Below are positions 1 through 9,986 of a stretch of 64,000 nucleotides of DNA, piece by piece. The position numbers and the translations under genes were made by a program. Numbering within the stretch: position 1 is the stretch's first letter; each line of letters begins with the position of its first letter. The notes below the pieces were generated by a model, which was not told where the DNA came from, ran no database searches, and saw only the letters and a list, made by a program, of their open reading frames with translations. Source of the DNA: Coriaria nepalensis (Eukaryota > Streptophyta > Magnoliopsida > Cucurbitales > Coriariaceae); NCBI GenBank assembly GCA_027186245.1, contig CP114482.1, forward strand, positions 26,307,209-26,371,208. The letters are read 5' to 3'.

Positions 1-60
1 TGATTTAGAATGATTTGCTGTCTAAAAGAGACGCAAAAATATGACTTTAAGGCTAAAAAA

Positions 61-202
61 TGCATAGTTGCCATCAATAGATCAATTGCAAGTTATGCAT
101 GAAAGTCGCTTTTTAAATGCAAAAAGAAAATTGGTTTGCAGCGCCTTCAAACAATTTAATGATTGAAAAGACTGAGTGATATGCTTTTTAACGCTAATAT
201 AA
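61..202 (+). repeat. Representative A monomer (142 bp)
   Basis: First complete A monomer. It starts tgcatagttgcc, continues with atcaatagatcaattgcaag and an atgcat palindrome, then a T-rich ctttttaaatgc segment. Its second half carries the ggtt(c/t)g(a/c)ag element (here ggtttgcag) followed by caatttaatgattgaaaag. A is the most variable of the three monomers and defines most trimer subtypes. Examples are gtttgcagcgcc with taacgc, ggttcgaagtgcc with taatgc, the attatccatgaaag form, and in the right domain a tgaatagtggcc head with aaatac(a/g)aaaatag. Its second half aligns with the second halves of B and C (gattta / gactaaaagagac region), showing common descent. Confidence 0.9.
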
Positions 203-344
203 TGCATTGTTGTCCTTAGAAGATTAATTGCAAGTTATGTAAGAAAATAATGTTTGGAGGGCAAAAATAGAATTTGTCCGAATTAATTTAAAATGATTTA
301 ATGACTAGATGAGACTCAGTGACATGACTTCAAGGCTAAACAAA
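203..344 (+). repeat. Representative B monomer (142 bp)
   Basis: B starts tgcattgttgtc and has attaattgcaagttatgtaag in place of the gcaagttatgcatgaaag seen in A. It then has aaaataatgttt, a (g/a)gggc(a/g)aaaatag segment and usually gaattcgttcgaattaattt. This copy has the gaatttgtccgaat variant, so it lacks the EcoRI site (GAATTC) present in most other B monomers. The second half (atgatttaatgactagatgagac) is close to that of C. The base after gggc separates the left (a) from the right (g) subfamily. Confidence 0.9.
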
Positions 345-479
345 TGCATTGTTGCCTTCAATAGATCAACTGCAAGTTGTGCACGAAAGTCATCTTTAAA
401 GGCCGAATTTCGTTCGAACTGATTTAGAATGATTTATTGACTAAAAGAGACCCAAAAATATGACTTTAAGGCTAAAAAA
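345..479 (+). repeat. Representative C monomer (135 bp)
   Basis: C starts tgcattgttgccttcaatag, then atcaactgcaagttgtgcac, gaaagtcat and ggccgaatttcgttcgaac. Compared with B it lacks about 7 bp between the ggc and gaatt elements, which explains 135 against 142 bp. Its second half (tgatttagaatgatttattg then actaaaagagac) runs into an A-rich ggctaaaaaatg that precedes the next A head. The length differences among A, B and C make monomer type easy to assign by eye throughout the window. Confidence 0.9.
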
Positions 480-689
480 TGCATAGTTGCCATCAATAGA
501 TCAATTGCAAGTTATGCATGAAATTCGCTTTTTAAATGCAAAAAGAGAATTGGTTCGATGTGCCTTCAAATAATCTAATGATTGAAAAGACTGAGTGATA
601 TGCTTTTTAATGCTAAAATAATGCATTGTTGTCTTCAATAAATTAATTACAAGTTATGTAAGAAAATAATGTTTGAAGGGCAAAAATAG

Positions 690-703
690 AATTCGTTCGA
701 ATT
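690..703. other. Conserved 14-bp inverted repeat in B monomers (representative)
   Basis: AATTCGTTCGAATT is a dyad: arm AATTCG, two-base TT spacer, arm CGAATT. It overlaps an EcoRI site (GAATTC). It occurs once per trimer in most B monomers across the window; the gtttgcagcgcc-associated trimers carry a damaged form (aatttgtccgaat). It could be a protein-binding dyad or just a conserved tract. Function is unknown; only the symmetry and recurrence are seen. Confidence 0.7.
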
Positions 704-1246
704 AATTTAGAATGATTTAATGACTAGAAGAGACTCAGTGACATGATTTCAAGGCTAAACAAATGCATTGTTGTCTTCAATAGATCAACTGCAAGTTATG
801 CACGAAAGTCATGTCTAAAGGCCGAATTTCGTTCGGAGTGATTTAGAATGATTTATTGACAAAACGAGACGCAAAAATATGACTTTAAGGCTAAAAAATG
901 CATAGTTGCCATCAACAGATCAATTGCAAGTTATGCATGAAAGTCGCTTTTTAAATGCAAAAAGAGAACTGGTTCGAAGTGCCTCCAAACAATTTAGTGA
1001 TTGAAAAGACTGAGTGATATGCTTTTTAATGGTAAAATAATGCATTGTTGTCTTCAATAAATTAATTACAAGTTATGTAAGAAAATAATGTTTGAAGGGC
1101 AAAAATAGAATTCGTTCGAATTAATTTAGAATGATTTAATGACTAGAAGAGACTCAGTTACATGACTTCAAGGCTAAAGAAACGCATTGTTGCCTTCAAT
1201 AGATCAACTGCAAGTTATGCACGAAAGTCATGTTTAAAGGCCGAAT

Positions 1247-1256
1247 TTCGTTCGAA
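1247..1256 (+). other. CENP-B-box-like half-motif in C monomers (representative)
   Basis: TTCGTTCGAA matches the first ten bases of the mammalian CENP-B box form TTCGTTGGAA at nine positions. It is present in most C monomers, with the variant ttgttcaaag in some right-domain copies. The essential CGGG half of the box is absent at its normal place. On the minus strand TTCG is followed nine bases later by CGGC, a near but wrongly spaced match. I record it as a resemblance only. Confidence 0.35.
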
Positions 1257-1317
1257 GTGATTTACAATGATTTACTGACTAAAAGAGACGCAAAAATATA
1301 ACTTTAAGGCTAAAAAA

Positions 1318-3413
1318 TGCATAGTTGCCATCAATAGATCAATTGCAAGTTATGCATGAAAGTCACTTTTTAAATGCAAAAAGAGAATTGGTTCGAAGTG
1401 CCTTCAAACAATTTAATGATTGAAAAGACTGAGTGATATGATTTTTAATGCTAAAATAATGCATTGTTGTCCTCAATAGATTAATTACAAAGTATGTAAG
1501 AAAATAATGTTTGAAGGGCAAAAATAGAATTCGTTCGAATTAATTTAGAATGATTTAATGACTAGAAGAGACTCAGTGACATGACTTCAAGGCTAAACAA
1601 ATGCATTGTTGCCTTCAATAGATCAACTGCAAGTTATGCACGAAAGTCATGGTTAAAGGCCGAATTTCGTTCGAAGTGATTTAGATTGATTTACTGACTA
1701 AAAGAGACGCAAAAATATGACTCTTAAGGCTAAAAAATGCATAGTTGCCATCAATAGATCAATTGCAAGTTATGCATGAAAGTCGCTTTTTAAATGCAAA
1801 AGGAGAATTGGTTTGCAGCGCCTTCAAACAATTTAATGATTGAAAAGACTGAGTGATATGCTTTTTAACGCTAAAATAATGCATTGTTGTCCTTAGAAGA
1901 TTAATTGCAAGTTATGTAAGAAAATAATGTTTGGAGGGCAAAAATAGAATTTGTCCGAATGAATTTAAAATGATTTAATGACTAGATGAGACTCAGTGAC
2001 ATGACTTCAAGGCTAATCAAATGCATTGTTGCCTTCAATAGATCAACTGCTAGTTGTGCACGAAAGTCATCTTTAAAGGCCGAATTTCGTTCGAACTGAT
2101 TTAGAATGATCTATTGACTAAAAGAGACGCAAAAATATGACTTTAAGGCTAAAAAAATGCATAGTTGCCATCAATAGATAAATTGCAAATTATCCATGAA
2201 AGTCGCGTTCTAAATGCAAAAAGAGAATTGGTTTGAAGTGCCTTCAAACAATTTAATGATGGAAAAAACTGAGCGATATGCTTTTTAATGGTAAAATAAT
2301 GCATTGTTGTCTTCAATAGATTAATTACAAGTTACGTAAGAAAATAGTGTATGAGGGGCAAAAATAGAATTCGTTCGAATTAATTTAGAATGATTTAATG
2401 ACTAGAAGAGACTCAATGACATGACTTCAAGGCTAAACAAATGCATTGTTGCCTTCAATAGATCAACTGCAAGTTATGCACGAAAGTCATGTCTAAAGGC
2501 CGAATTTCGTTCGAAGTGATTTAGAATAATTTGCTGACTAAAAGAGACACAAAAATATGACTTTAAGGCTAAAAAATGCATAGTTGCCATCAATAGATCA
2601 ATTGCAAGTTATGCATGAAAGTCACTTTTTAAATGCAAAAAGAGAATTGGTTCGAAGTGCCTTCAAACAATTTAATGATTGAAAATACTGAGTGATATGA
2701 TTTTTAATGCTAAAATAATGCATTGTTGTCCTCAATAGATTAATTACAAAGTATGTAAGAAATAATGTTTGAAGGGCAAAAATAGAATTCGTTCGAATTA
2801 ACTTAGAATGATTTAATGACTAGAAGAGACTCAGTGACATGACTTCAAGGCTAAACAAATGCATTGTTGCCTTCAATAGATCAACTGCAAGTTATGCACG
2901 AAAGTCATGGTTAAAGGCCGAATTTCGTTCGAAGTGATTTACAATGATTTACTGACTAAAAGAGACGCAAAAATATGACTCTAAGGCTAAAAAATGCATA
3001 GTTGCCATCAATAGATCAATTGCAAGTTATGCATGAAAGTCGCTTTTTAAATGCAAAAGGAGAATTGGTTTGCAGCGCCTTCAAACAATTTAATGATTGA
3101 AAAGACTGAGTGATATGCTTTTTAACGCTAAAATAATGCATTGTTGTCCTTAGAAGATTAATTGCAAGTTATGTAAGAAAATAATGTTTGGAGGGCAAAA
3201 ATAGAATTTGTCCGAATGAATTTAAAATGATTTAATGACTGGATGAGACTCAGTGACATGACTTCAAGGCTAATCAAATGCATTGTTGCCTTCAATAGAT
3301 CAACTGCAAGTTGTGCACGAAAGTCATCTTTAAAGGCCGAATTTCGTTCGAACTGATTTAGTATGATTTATTGACTAAAAGAGACGCAAAAATATGACTT
3401 TAAGGCTAAAAAA
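1318..3413 (+). repeat. ~1259-bp three-trimer sub-repeat inside HOR-1
   Basis: Trimers starting at 1318 and 1738 recur as those starting at 2577 and 2995, about 1259 bp later. The first of each pair has aaagtcactttttaaatg, atttttaatgc, tcctcaatag and aaagtatgtaag. The second has gcaaaaggagaattgg, gtttgcagcgcc and tgtccgaatgaat. The trimer between the pairs (2158) is the attatccatgaaag / gatggaaaaaactgagcg type. The pattern is repeated in HOR-1 copy 2 at 9993-12088. Confidence 0.8.
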
Positions 3414-5875
3414 TGCATAGTTGCCATCAATAGATCAATTGCAAGTTATGCATGAAACTCGTGTTTTAAATACAAAAATAGAATTGGTTCGACGTGCCTT
3501 CAAACAATTTAATGATTGAGAAGACTGAGTGATATGCTTTTTAATGCTAAAATATTGCATTGTTGTCTTCAATAGATTAATTACAAGTTATGTAAGAAAA
3601 TAATGTTTGAAGGGCAAAAATAGAATTCGTTCGAATTAATTTAGAATGATTTAATGACTAGAAGAGACTCAGTGACATAACTTCAACGCTAAACAAATGC
3701 ATTGTTGCCTTCAATAGATCAATTGCAAGTTGTGCACGAAAGTCATGTTTAAAGGCCGAATTTCGTTCGAAGTGATTTAGAATGATTTATTGACTAAAAG
3801 AGACGCAAAAATATGACTTTAAGGCTAAAAAATGCATAGTTGCCATCAATAGATCAATTGCAAATTATCCATGAAAGTCGCGTTCTAAATGCAAAAAGAG
3901 AATTGGTTCGAAGTGCCTTCAAACAATTTAATGATGGAAAAAACTGAGCGATATGCTTTTTAATGGTAAAATAATGCATTGTTGTCTTCAATAGATTAAT
4001 TACAAGTTACGTAAGAAAATAATGGATGAAGGGCAAAAATAGAATTCGTTCGAATTAATTTAGAATGATTTAATGACTAGAAGAGACTCAATGACATGAC
4101 TTCAAGGCTAAACAAATGCATTGTCGCCTTGAATAGATCAACTGCAAGTTATGCACGAAAGTCATGTCTAAAGGCCGAATTTCGTTCGAAGTGATTTAGA
4201 ATGATTTGCTGACTAAAAGAGACGCAAAAATATGACTTTAAGGCTAAAAAATGCATAGTTGCCATCAATAGATCAATTGGAAGTTATGCATGAAAGTCGC
4301 TTTTTAAATGCAAAAAGAGAATTGGTTTGCAGCGCCTTCAAACAATTTAATGATTGAAAAGACTGAGTGATATGCTTTTTAACGCTAAAATAATGCATTG
4401 TTGTCCTTAGAAGATTAATTGCAAGTTATGTAAGAAAATAATGTTTGGAGGGCAAAAATAGAATTTGTCCGAATTAATTTAAAATGATTTAATGACTAGA
4501 TGAGACTCAGTGACATGACTTCAAGGCTAAACAACTGCATTGTTGCCTTCAATAGATCAACTGCAAGTTGTGCACGAAAGTCATGTTTAAAGGCCGAATT
4601 TCATTCGAACTGATTTAGAATGATCTATTGACTAAAAGAGACGCAAAAATATGACTTTAAGGCTAAAAAAATGCATAGTTGCCATCAATAGATAAATTGC
4701 AAATTATCCATGAAAGTCGCGTTCTAAATGCAAAAAGAGAATTGGTTTGAAGTGCCTTCAAACAATTTAATGATGGAAAAAACTGAGCGATATGCTTTTT
4801 AATGGTAAAATAATGCATTGTTGTCTTCAATAGATTAATTACAAGTTACGTAAGAAAATAGTGTATGAGGGGCAAAAATAGAATTCGTTCGAATTAATTT
4901 AGAATGATTTAATGACTAGAAGAGACTCAATGACATGACTTCAAGGCTAAACAAATGCATTGTTGCCTTCAATAGATCAACTGCAAGTTATGCACGAAAG
5001 TCATGTCTAAAGGCCGAATTTCGTTCGAAGTGATTTAGAATGATTTGCTGACTAAAAGAGACACAAAAATATGACTTTAAGGCTAAAAAATGCATAGTTG
5101 CCATCAATAGATCAATTGCAAGTTATGCACGAAAGTCGCTTTTTAAATGCAAAAAGAGAATTGGTTTGCAGCGCCTTCAAACAATTTAATGATTGAAAAG
5201 ACTGAGTGATATGCTTTTTAACGCTAAAATAATGCATTGTTGTCCTTAGAAGATTAATTGCAAGTTATGTAAGAAAATAATGTTTGGAGGGCAAAAATAG
5301 AATTTGTCCGAATTAATTTAAAATGATTTAATGACTAGATGAGACTCAGTGACATGACTTCAAGGCTAAACAAATGCATTGTTGCCTTCAATAGATCAAC
5401 TGCAAGTTGTGCACGAAAGTCATGTTTAAAGGCCGAATTTCGTTCGAACCGATTTAGAATGATTTACTGACCAAAAGAGACGCAAAAATATGACTTTAAG
5501 GCTAAAAAATGCATAGTTGCCATTAATAGATCAATTCCAAGTTATGCATGAAAGTCGCTTTTTAAATGCAGAAAGAGAATTGGTTCGAAGTGCCTTCAAA
5601 CAATTTAATGATTGAAAATACTGAGTGATATGCTTTTTAATGCTAAAATAATGCATTGTTGTCTTCAATAGATTAATTACAAAGTATGTAAGAAAATAAT
5701 GTTTGAAGGGCAAAAATAGAATTCGTTCGAATTAATTTAGAATGATTTAATGACTAGAAGAGACTCAGTTACATGACTTCAAGGCTAAACAAACGCATTG
5801 TTGCCTTCAATAGATCAACTGCAAGTTATGCACGAAAGTCATGTTTAAAGGCCGAATTTCGTTCGAAGTGATTTA

Positions 5876-7186
5876 GATTGATTTACTGACTAAAAGAGAC
5901 GCAAAAATATGACATTAAGCCTAAAAAATGCATAGTTGCCATCAATAGATCAATTGCAAGTTATGCATGAAAGTCGCTTTTTAAATGCAAAAAGAGAATT
6001 GGTTCGAAGTGCCTCCAAACAATTTAGTGATTGAAAAGACTGAGTGATATGCTTTTTAATGCTAAAATAATGCATTGTTGTCTTCAATAGATTAATTACA
6101 AGTTATGTAAGAAAATAATGTTTGAAGGGCAAAAATAGAATTCGTTCGAATTAATTTAGAATGATTTAATGACTAGAAGAGACTCAGTGACATGATTTCA
6201 AGGCTAAACAAATGCATTGTTGCCTTCAATAGATCAACTGCAAGTTATGCACGAAAGTCATGTTTAAAGGCCGAATTTCGTTCGAAGTGATTTAGATTGA
6301 TTTACTGACTAAAAGAGACGCAAAAATATGACATTAAGCCTAAAAAATGCATAGTTGCCATCAATAGATCAATTGCAAGTTATGCATGAAAGTCGCTTTT
6401 TAAATGCAAAAAGAGAATTGGTTCGAAGTGCCTCCGAACAATTTAGTGATTGAAAAGACTGAGTGATATGCTTTTTAATGCTAAAATAATGCATTGTTGT
6501 CTTCAATAGATTAATTACAAGTTATGTAAGAAAATAATGTTTGAAGGGCAAAAATAGAATTCGTTCGAATTAATTTAGAATGATTTAATGACTAGAAGAG
6601 ACTCAGTGACATGATTTCAAGGCTAAACAAATGCATTGTTGCCTTCAATAGATCAACTGCAAGTTATGCACGAAAGTCATGTTTAAAGGCCGAATTTCGT
6701 TCGAAGTGATTTAGATTGATTTACTGACTAAAAGAGACGCAAAAATATGACATTAAGCCTAAAAAATGCATAGTTGCCATCAATAGATCAATTGCAAGTT
6801 ATGCATGAAAGTCGCTTTTTAAATGCAAAAATAGAATTGGTTCGAAGTGCCTCCAAACAATTTAGTGATTGAAAAGGCTGAGTGATATGCTTTTTAATGC
6901 TAAAATAATGCATTGTTGTCTTCAATAGATTAATTACAAGTTATGTAAGAAAATAATGTTTGAAGGGCAAAAATAGAATTCGTTCGAATTAATTTAGAAT
7001 GATTTAATGACTAGAAGAGACTCAGTGACATGATTTCAAGGCTAAACAAATGCATTGTTGCCTTCAATAGATCAACTGCAAGTTATGCACGAAAGTCATG
7101 TTTAAAGGCCGAATTTCGTTCGAAGTGATTTAGATTGATTTACTGACTAAAAGAGACGCAAAAATATGACATTAAGGCTAAAAAAA
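5876..7186 (+). repeat. Local 419-bp single-trimer amplification
   Basis: Three consecutive trimers (A heads 5929, 6348, 6767) are almost identical to each other. They share gattgatttactgac before the head, the gacattaagccta variant and cctcc(a/g)aacaatttagtg. The next trimer (7187) carries gattgattt and gacatt but reverts to aaggc. Adjacent trimers elsewhere in this domain usually differ in subtype, so this is a young one-unit amplification. It is copied at 14551-15861 within HOR-1 copy 2, so it predates that duplication. Confidence 0.85.
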
Positions 7187-7470
7187 TGCATAGTTGCCTT
7201 CAATAGATAAATTGCAAATTATCCATGAAAGTCGCGTTCTAAATGCAAAAAGAGAATTGGTTCGAAGTGCCTTCAAACAATTTAATGATGGAAAAAACTG
7301 AGGGATATGCTTTTTAATGGTAAAATAATGCTTTGTTGTCTTCAATAGATTAATTACAAGTTACGTAAGAAAATAATGTATGAAGGGCAAAAATAGAATT
7401 TGTTCGAATTAATTTAGAATGATTTAATGACTAGAAGAGACTCAATGACATGACTTCAAGGCTAAACAAA

Positions 7471-7621
7471 TGCATTGTTGCCTTCAATAGATCAACTCCA
7501 AGTTATGCACGAAAGTCATGAAAGTCGCTTTTTAAATGCAAAAAGGGAATTGGTTTGCAGCGCCTTCAAACAATTTAATGATTGAAAAGACTGAGTGATA
7601 TGCTTTTTAACGCTAAAATAA
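7471..7621 (+). repeat. Chimeric C/A monomer (151 bp), copy 1
   Basis: The monomer begins as C (tgcattgttgcc, then ttatgcacgaaagtcatg) and at catg (7517-7520) changes to A (catgaaagtcgctttttaaa). C position 50 is joined to A position 41, so about 126 bp are missing relative to a normal C-A pair. The two parents share only catg at the join, and the junction is out of monomer register. This looks like a microhomology deletion, not the in-register exchange usual in satellites. It explains the 711-bp gap between A heads 7187 and 7898. Confidence 0.88.
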
Positions 7622-8527
7622 TGCATTGCTGTCCTTAGAAGATTAATTGCAAGTTATGTAAGAAAATAATGTTTGGAGGGCAAAAATAGAATTTGTCCGA
7701 ATTAATTTAAAATGATTCAATGACGAGATGAGACTCAGTGACATGACTTCAAGGCTAAACAAATGCATTGTTGCCTTCAATAGATCAGCTGCACGTTGTG
7801 CACGAAAGTCATGTTTAAAGGCCGAATTTCGTTCGAACTGATTTAGAATGATTTATTCACTAAAAGAGACGCAAAAATATGACTTTAAGGCTAAAAATGC
7901 ATAGTTGCCATCAATAGATCAATTGCAAGTTATGCATGAAAGTCGCTTTTTAAATGCAAAAAGAGAATTGGTTCGAAGTGCCTTCAAACAATTTAATGAT
8001 TGAAAATACTGAGTGATATGCTTTTTAATGCTAAAATAATGCATTGTTGTCTTCAATAGATTAATTACAAAGTATGTAAGAAAATAATGTTTGAAGGGCA
8101 AAAATAGAATTCGTTCGAATTAATTTAGAATGATTTAATGACTAGAAGAGACTCAGTGACATAACTTAAACGCTAATCAAATGCATTGTTGCCTTCAATA
8201 GATCAACTGCAAGTTGTGCACGAAAGTCATCTTTAAAGGCCGAATTTCGTTCGAACTGATTTAGAATGATTTTTTGACTAAAAGAGACGCAAAAATATGA
8301 CTTTAAGGCTAAAAAATGCATAGTTGCCATCAATAGATCAATTGCAAGTTATGCATGAAAGTTGCTTTTTAAATGCAAAAATAGAATTGGTTTGCAGCGC
8401 CTTCACACAATTTAATGATTGAAAAGACTGAGTGATATGCTTTTTAACGCTAAAATAATGCATTGTTGTCCTTAGAAGATTAATTACAAGTTATGTAAGA
8501 AAATAATGTTTGAAGGGCAAAAATAGA

Positions 8528-9986
8528 ATTCGTTCGAATTAATTTAGAATGATTTAATGACTAGAAGAGACTCAGTGACATAACTTCAACGCTAAACAAA
8601 TGCATTGTTGCCTTCAATAGATCAATTGCAAGTTGTGCACGAAAGTCATGTTTAAAGGCCGAATTTCGTTCGAAGTGATTTAGAATGATTTATTGACTAA
8701 AAGAGACGCAAAAATATGACTTTAAGGCTAAAAAATGCATAGTTGCCATCAATAGATCAATTGCAAATTATCCATGAAAGTCGCGTTCTAAATGCAAAAA
8801 GAGAATTGGTTCGAAGTGCCTTCAAACAATTTAATGATGGAAAAAACTGAGCGATATGCTTTTTAATGGTAAAATAATGCATTGTTGTCTTCAATAGATT
8901 AATTACAAGTTACGTAAGAAAATAATGGATGAAGGGCAAAAATAGAATTCGTTCGAATTAATTTAGAATGATTTAATGACTAGAAGAGACTCAATGACAT
9001 GACTTCAAGGCTAAACAAATGCATTGTCGCCTTGAATAGATCAACTGCAAGTTATGCACGAAAGTCATGTCTAAAGGCCGAATTTCGTTCGAAGTGATTT
9101 AGAATGATTTGCTGACTAAAAGAGACGCAAAAATATGACTTTAAGGCTAAAAAATGCATAGTTGCCATCAATAGATCAATTGGAAGTTATGCATGAAAGT
9201 CGCTTTTTAAATGCAAAAAGAGAATTGGTTTGCAGCGCCTTCAAACAATTTAATGATTGAAAAGACTGAGTGATATGCTTTTTAACGCTAAAATAATGCA
9301 TTGTTGTCCTTAGAAGATTAATTGCAAGTTATGTAAGAAAATAATGTTTGGAGGGCAAAAATAGAATTTGTCCGAATTAATTTAAAATGATTTAATGACT
9401 AGATGAGACTCAGTGACATGACTTCAAGGCTAAACAACTGCATTGTTGCCTTCAATAGATCAACTGCAAGTTGTGCACGAAAGTCATGTTTAAAGGCCGA
9501 ATTTCGTTCGAACTGATTTAGAATGATCTATTGACTAAAAGAGACGCAAAAATATGACTTTAAGGCTAAAAAATGCATAGTTGCCATCAATAGATCAATT
9601 GCAAATTATCCATGAAAGTCGCGTTCTAAATGCAAAAAGAGAATTGGTTCGAAGTGCCTTCAAACAATTTAATGATGGAAAAAACTGAGCGATATGCTTT
9701 TTAATGGTAAAATAATGCATTGTTGTCTTCAATAGATTAATTACAAGTTACGTAAGAAAATAGTGTATGAGGGGCAAAAATAGAATTCGTTCGAATTAAT
9801 TTAGAATGATTTAATGACTAGAAGAGACTCAATGACATGACTTCAAGGCTAAACAAATGCATTGTTGCCTTCAATAGATCAACTGCAAGTTATGCACGAA
9901 AGTCATGTCTAAAGGCCGAATTTCGTTCGAAGTGATTTAGAATAATTTGCTGACTAAAAGAGACACAAAAATATGACTTTAAGGCT
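8528..9986 (+). repeat. Mosaic spacer between HOR-1 copies, derived from within HOR-1
   Basis: This ~1.46 kb stretch fills the gap between the two HOR-1 copies. Over most of its length it matches 3625 to ~5030 at an offset of 4903 bp. Shared variants include cataacttcaacgc, the attatccatgaaag trimer, gtcgccttgaatag (near 4123/9026) and atcaattggaag (near 4274/9177). Toward its right end it switches to the gaataatttgctgac variant also seen near 2520 and 11195. The repeat unit is therefore a patchwork of blocks rather than one simple period. Confidence 0.75.

Larger units (their letters stand above)
1312..8527 (+). repeat. HOR-1 copy 1 (segment repeated at +8675 bp)
   Basis: This ~7.2 kb segment recurs at 9987-17202 with a constant 8675-bp offset. 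Checked landmarks, each displaced by exactly 8675, are the A heads 1318/9993, 2577/11252, 5510/14185 and 7898/16573, the acaca variant near 2547/11222, and the chimeric monomer at 7471/16146. Differences seen are scattered single bases, for example ttagattg against ttacaatg near 1681/10356 and cattcg against cgttcg near 4610/13285. The copies diverge left of ~1310 and at 8528/17203 (gaattc against gaattt). The offset is close to 21 trimers less the 126 bp missing at the chimeric monomer. Boundaries are accurate to perhaps 20-50 bp. Confidence 0.9.

Noticed and set aside
690..703. Rho-independent terminator or operator
   Set aside because: The dyad has short AT-rich arms with no GC stem or following U-run, and there is no adjacent gene for it to regulate.
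5531..5713. Minus-strand open frames of about 60-80 codons, recurring at 5531, 7919, 14206, 16594, 18271, 19080, 21565, 46010 and 47688
   Set aside because: They are translations of the A/C satellite region on the reverse strand. Their recurrence follows repeat periods (for example exactly 8675 bp). The 419-bp unit is not a multiple of three, so no frame persists, and most trimers have stops in the same place. No domain or coding signature is visible.
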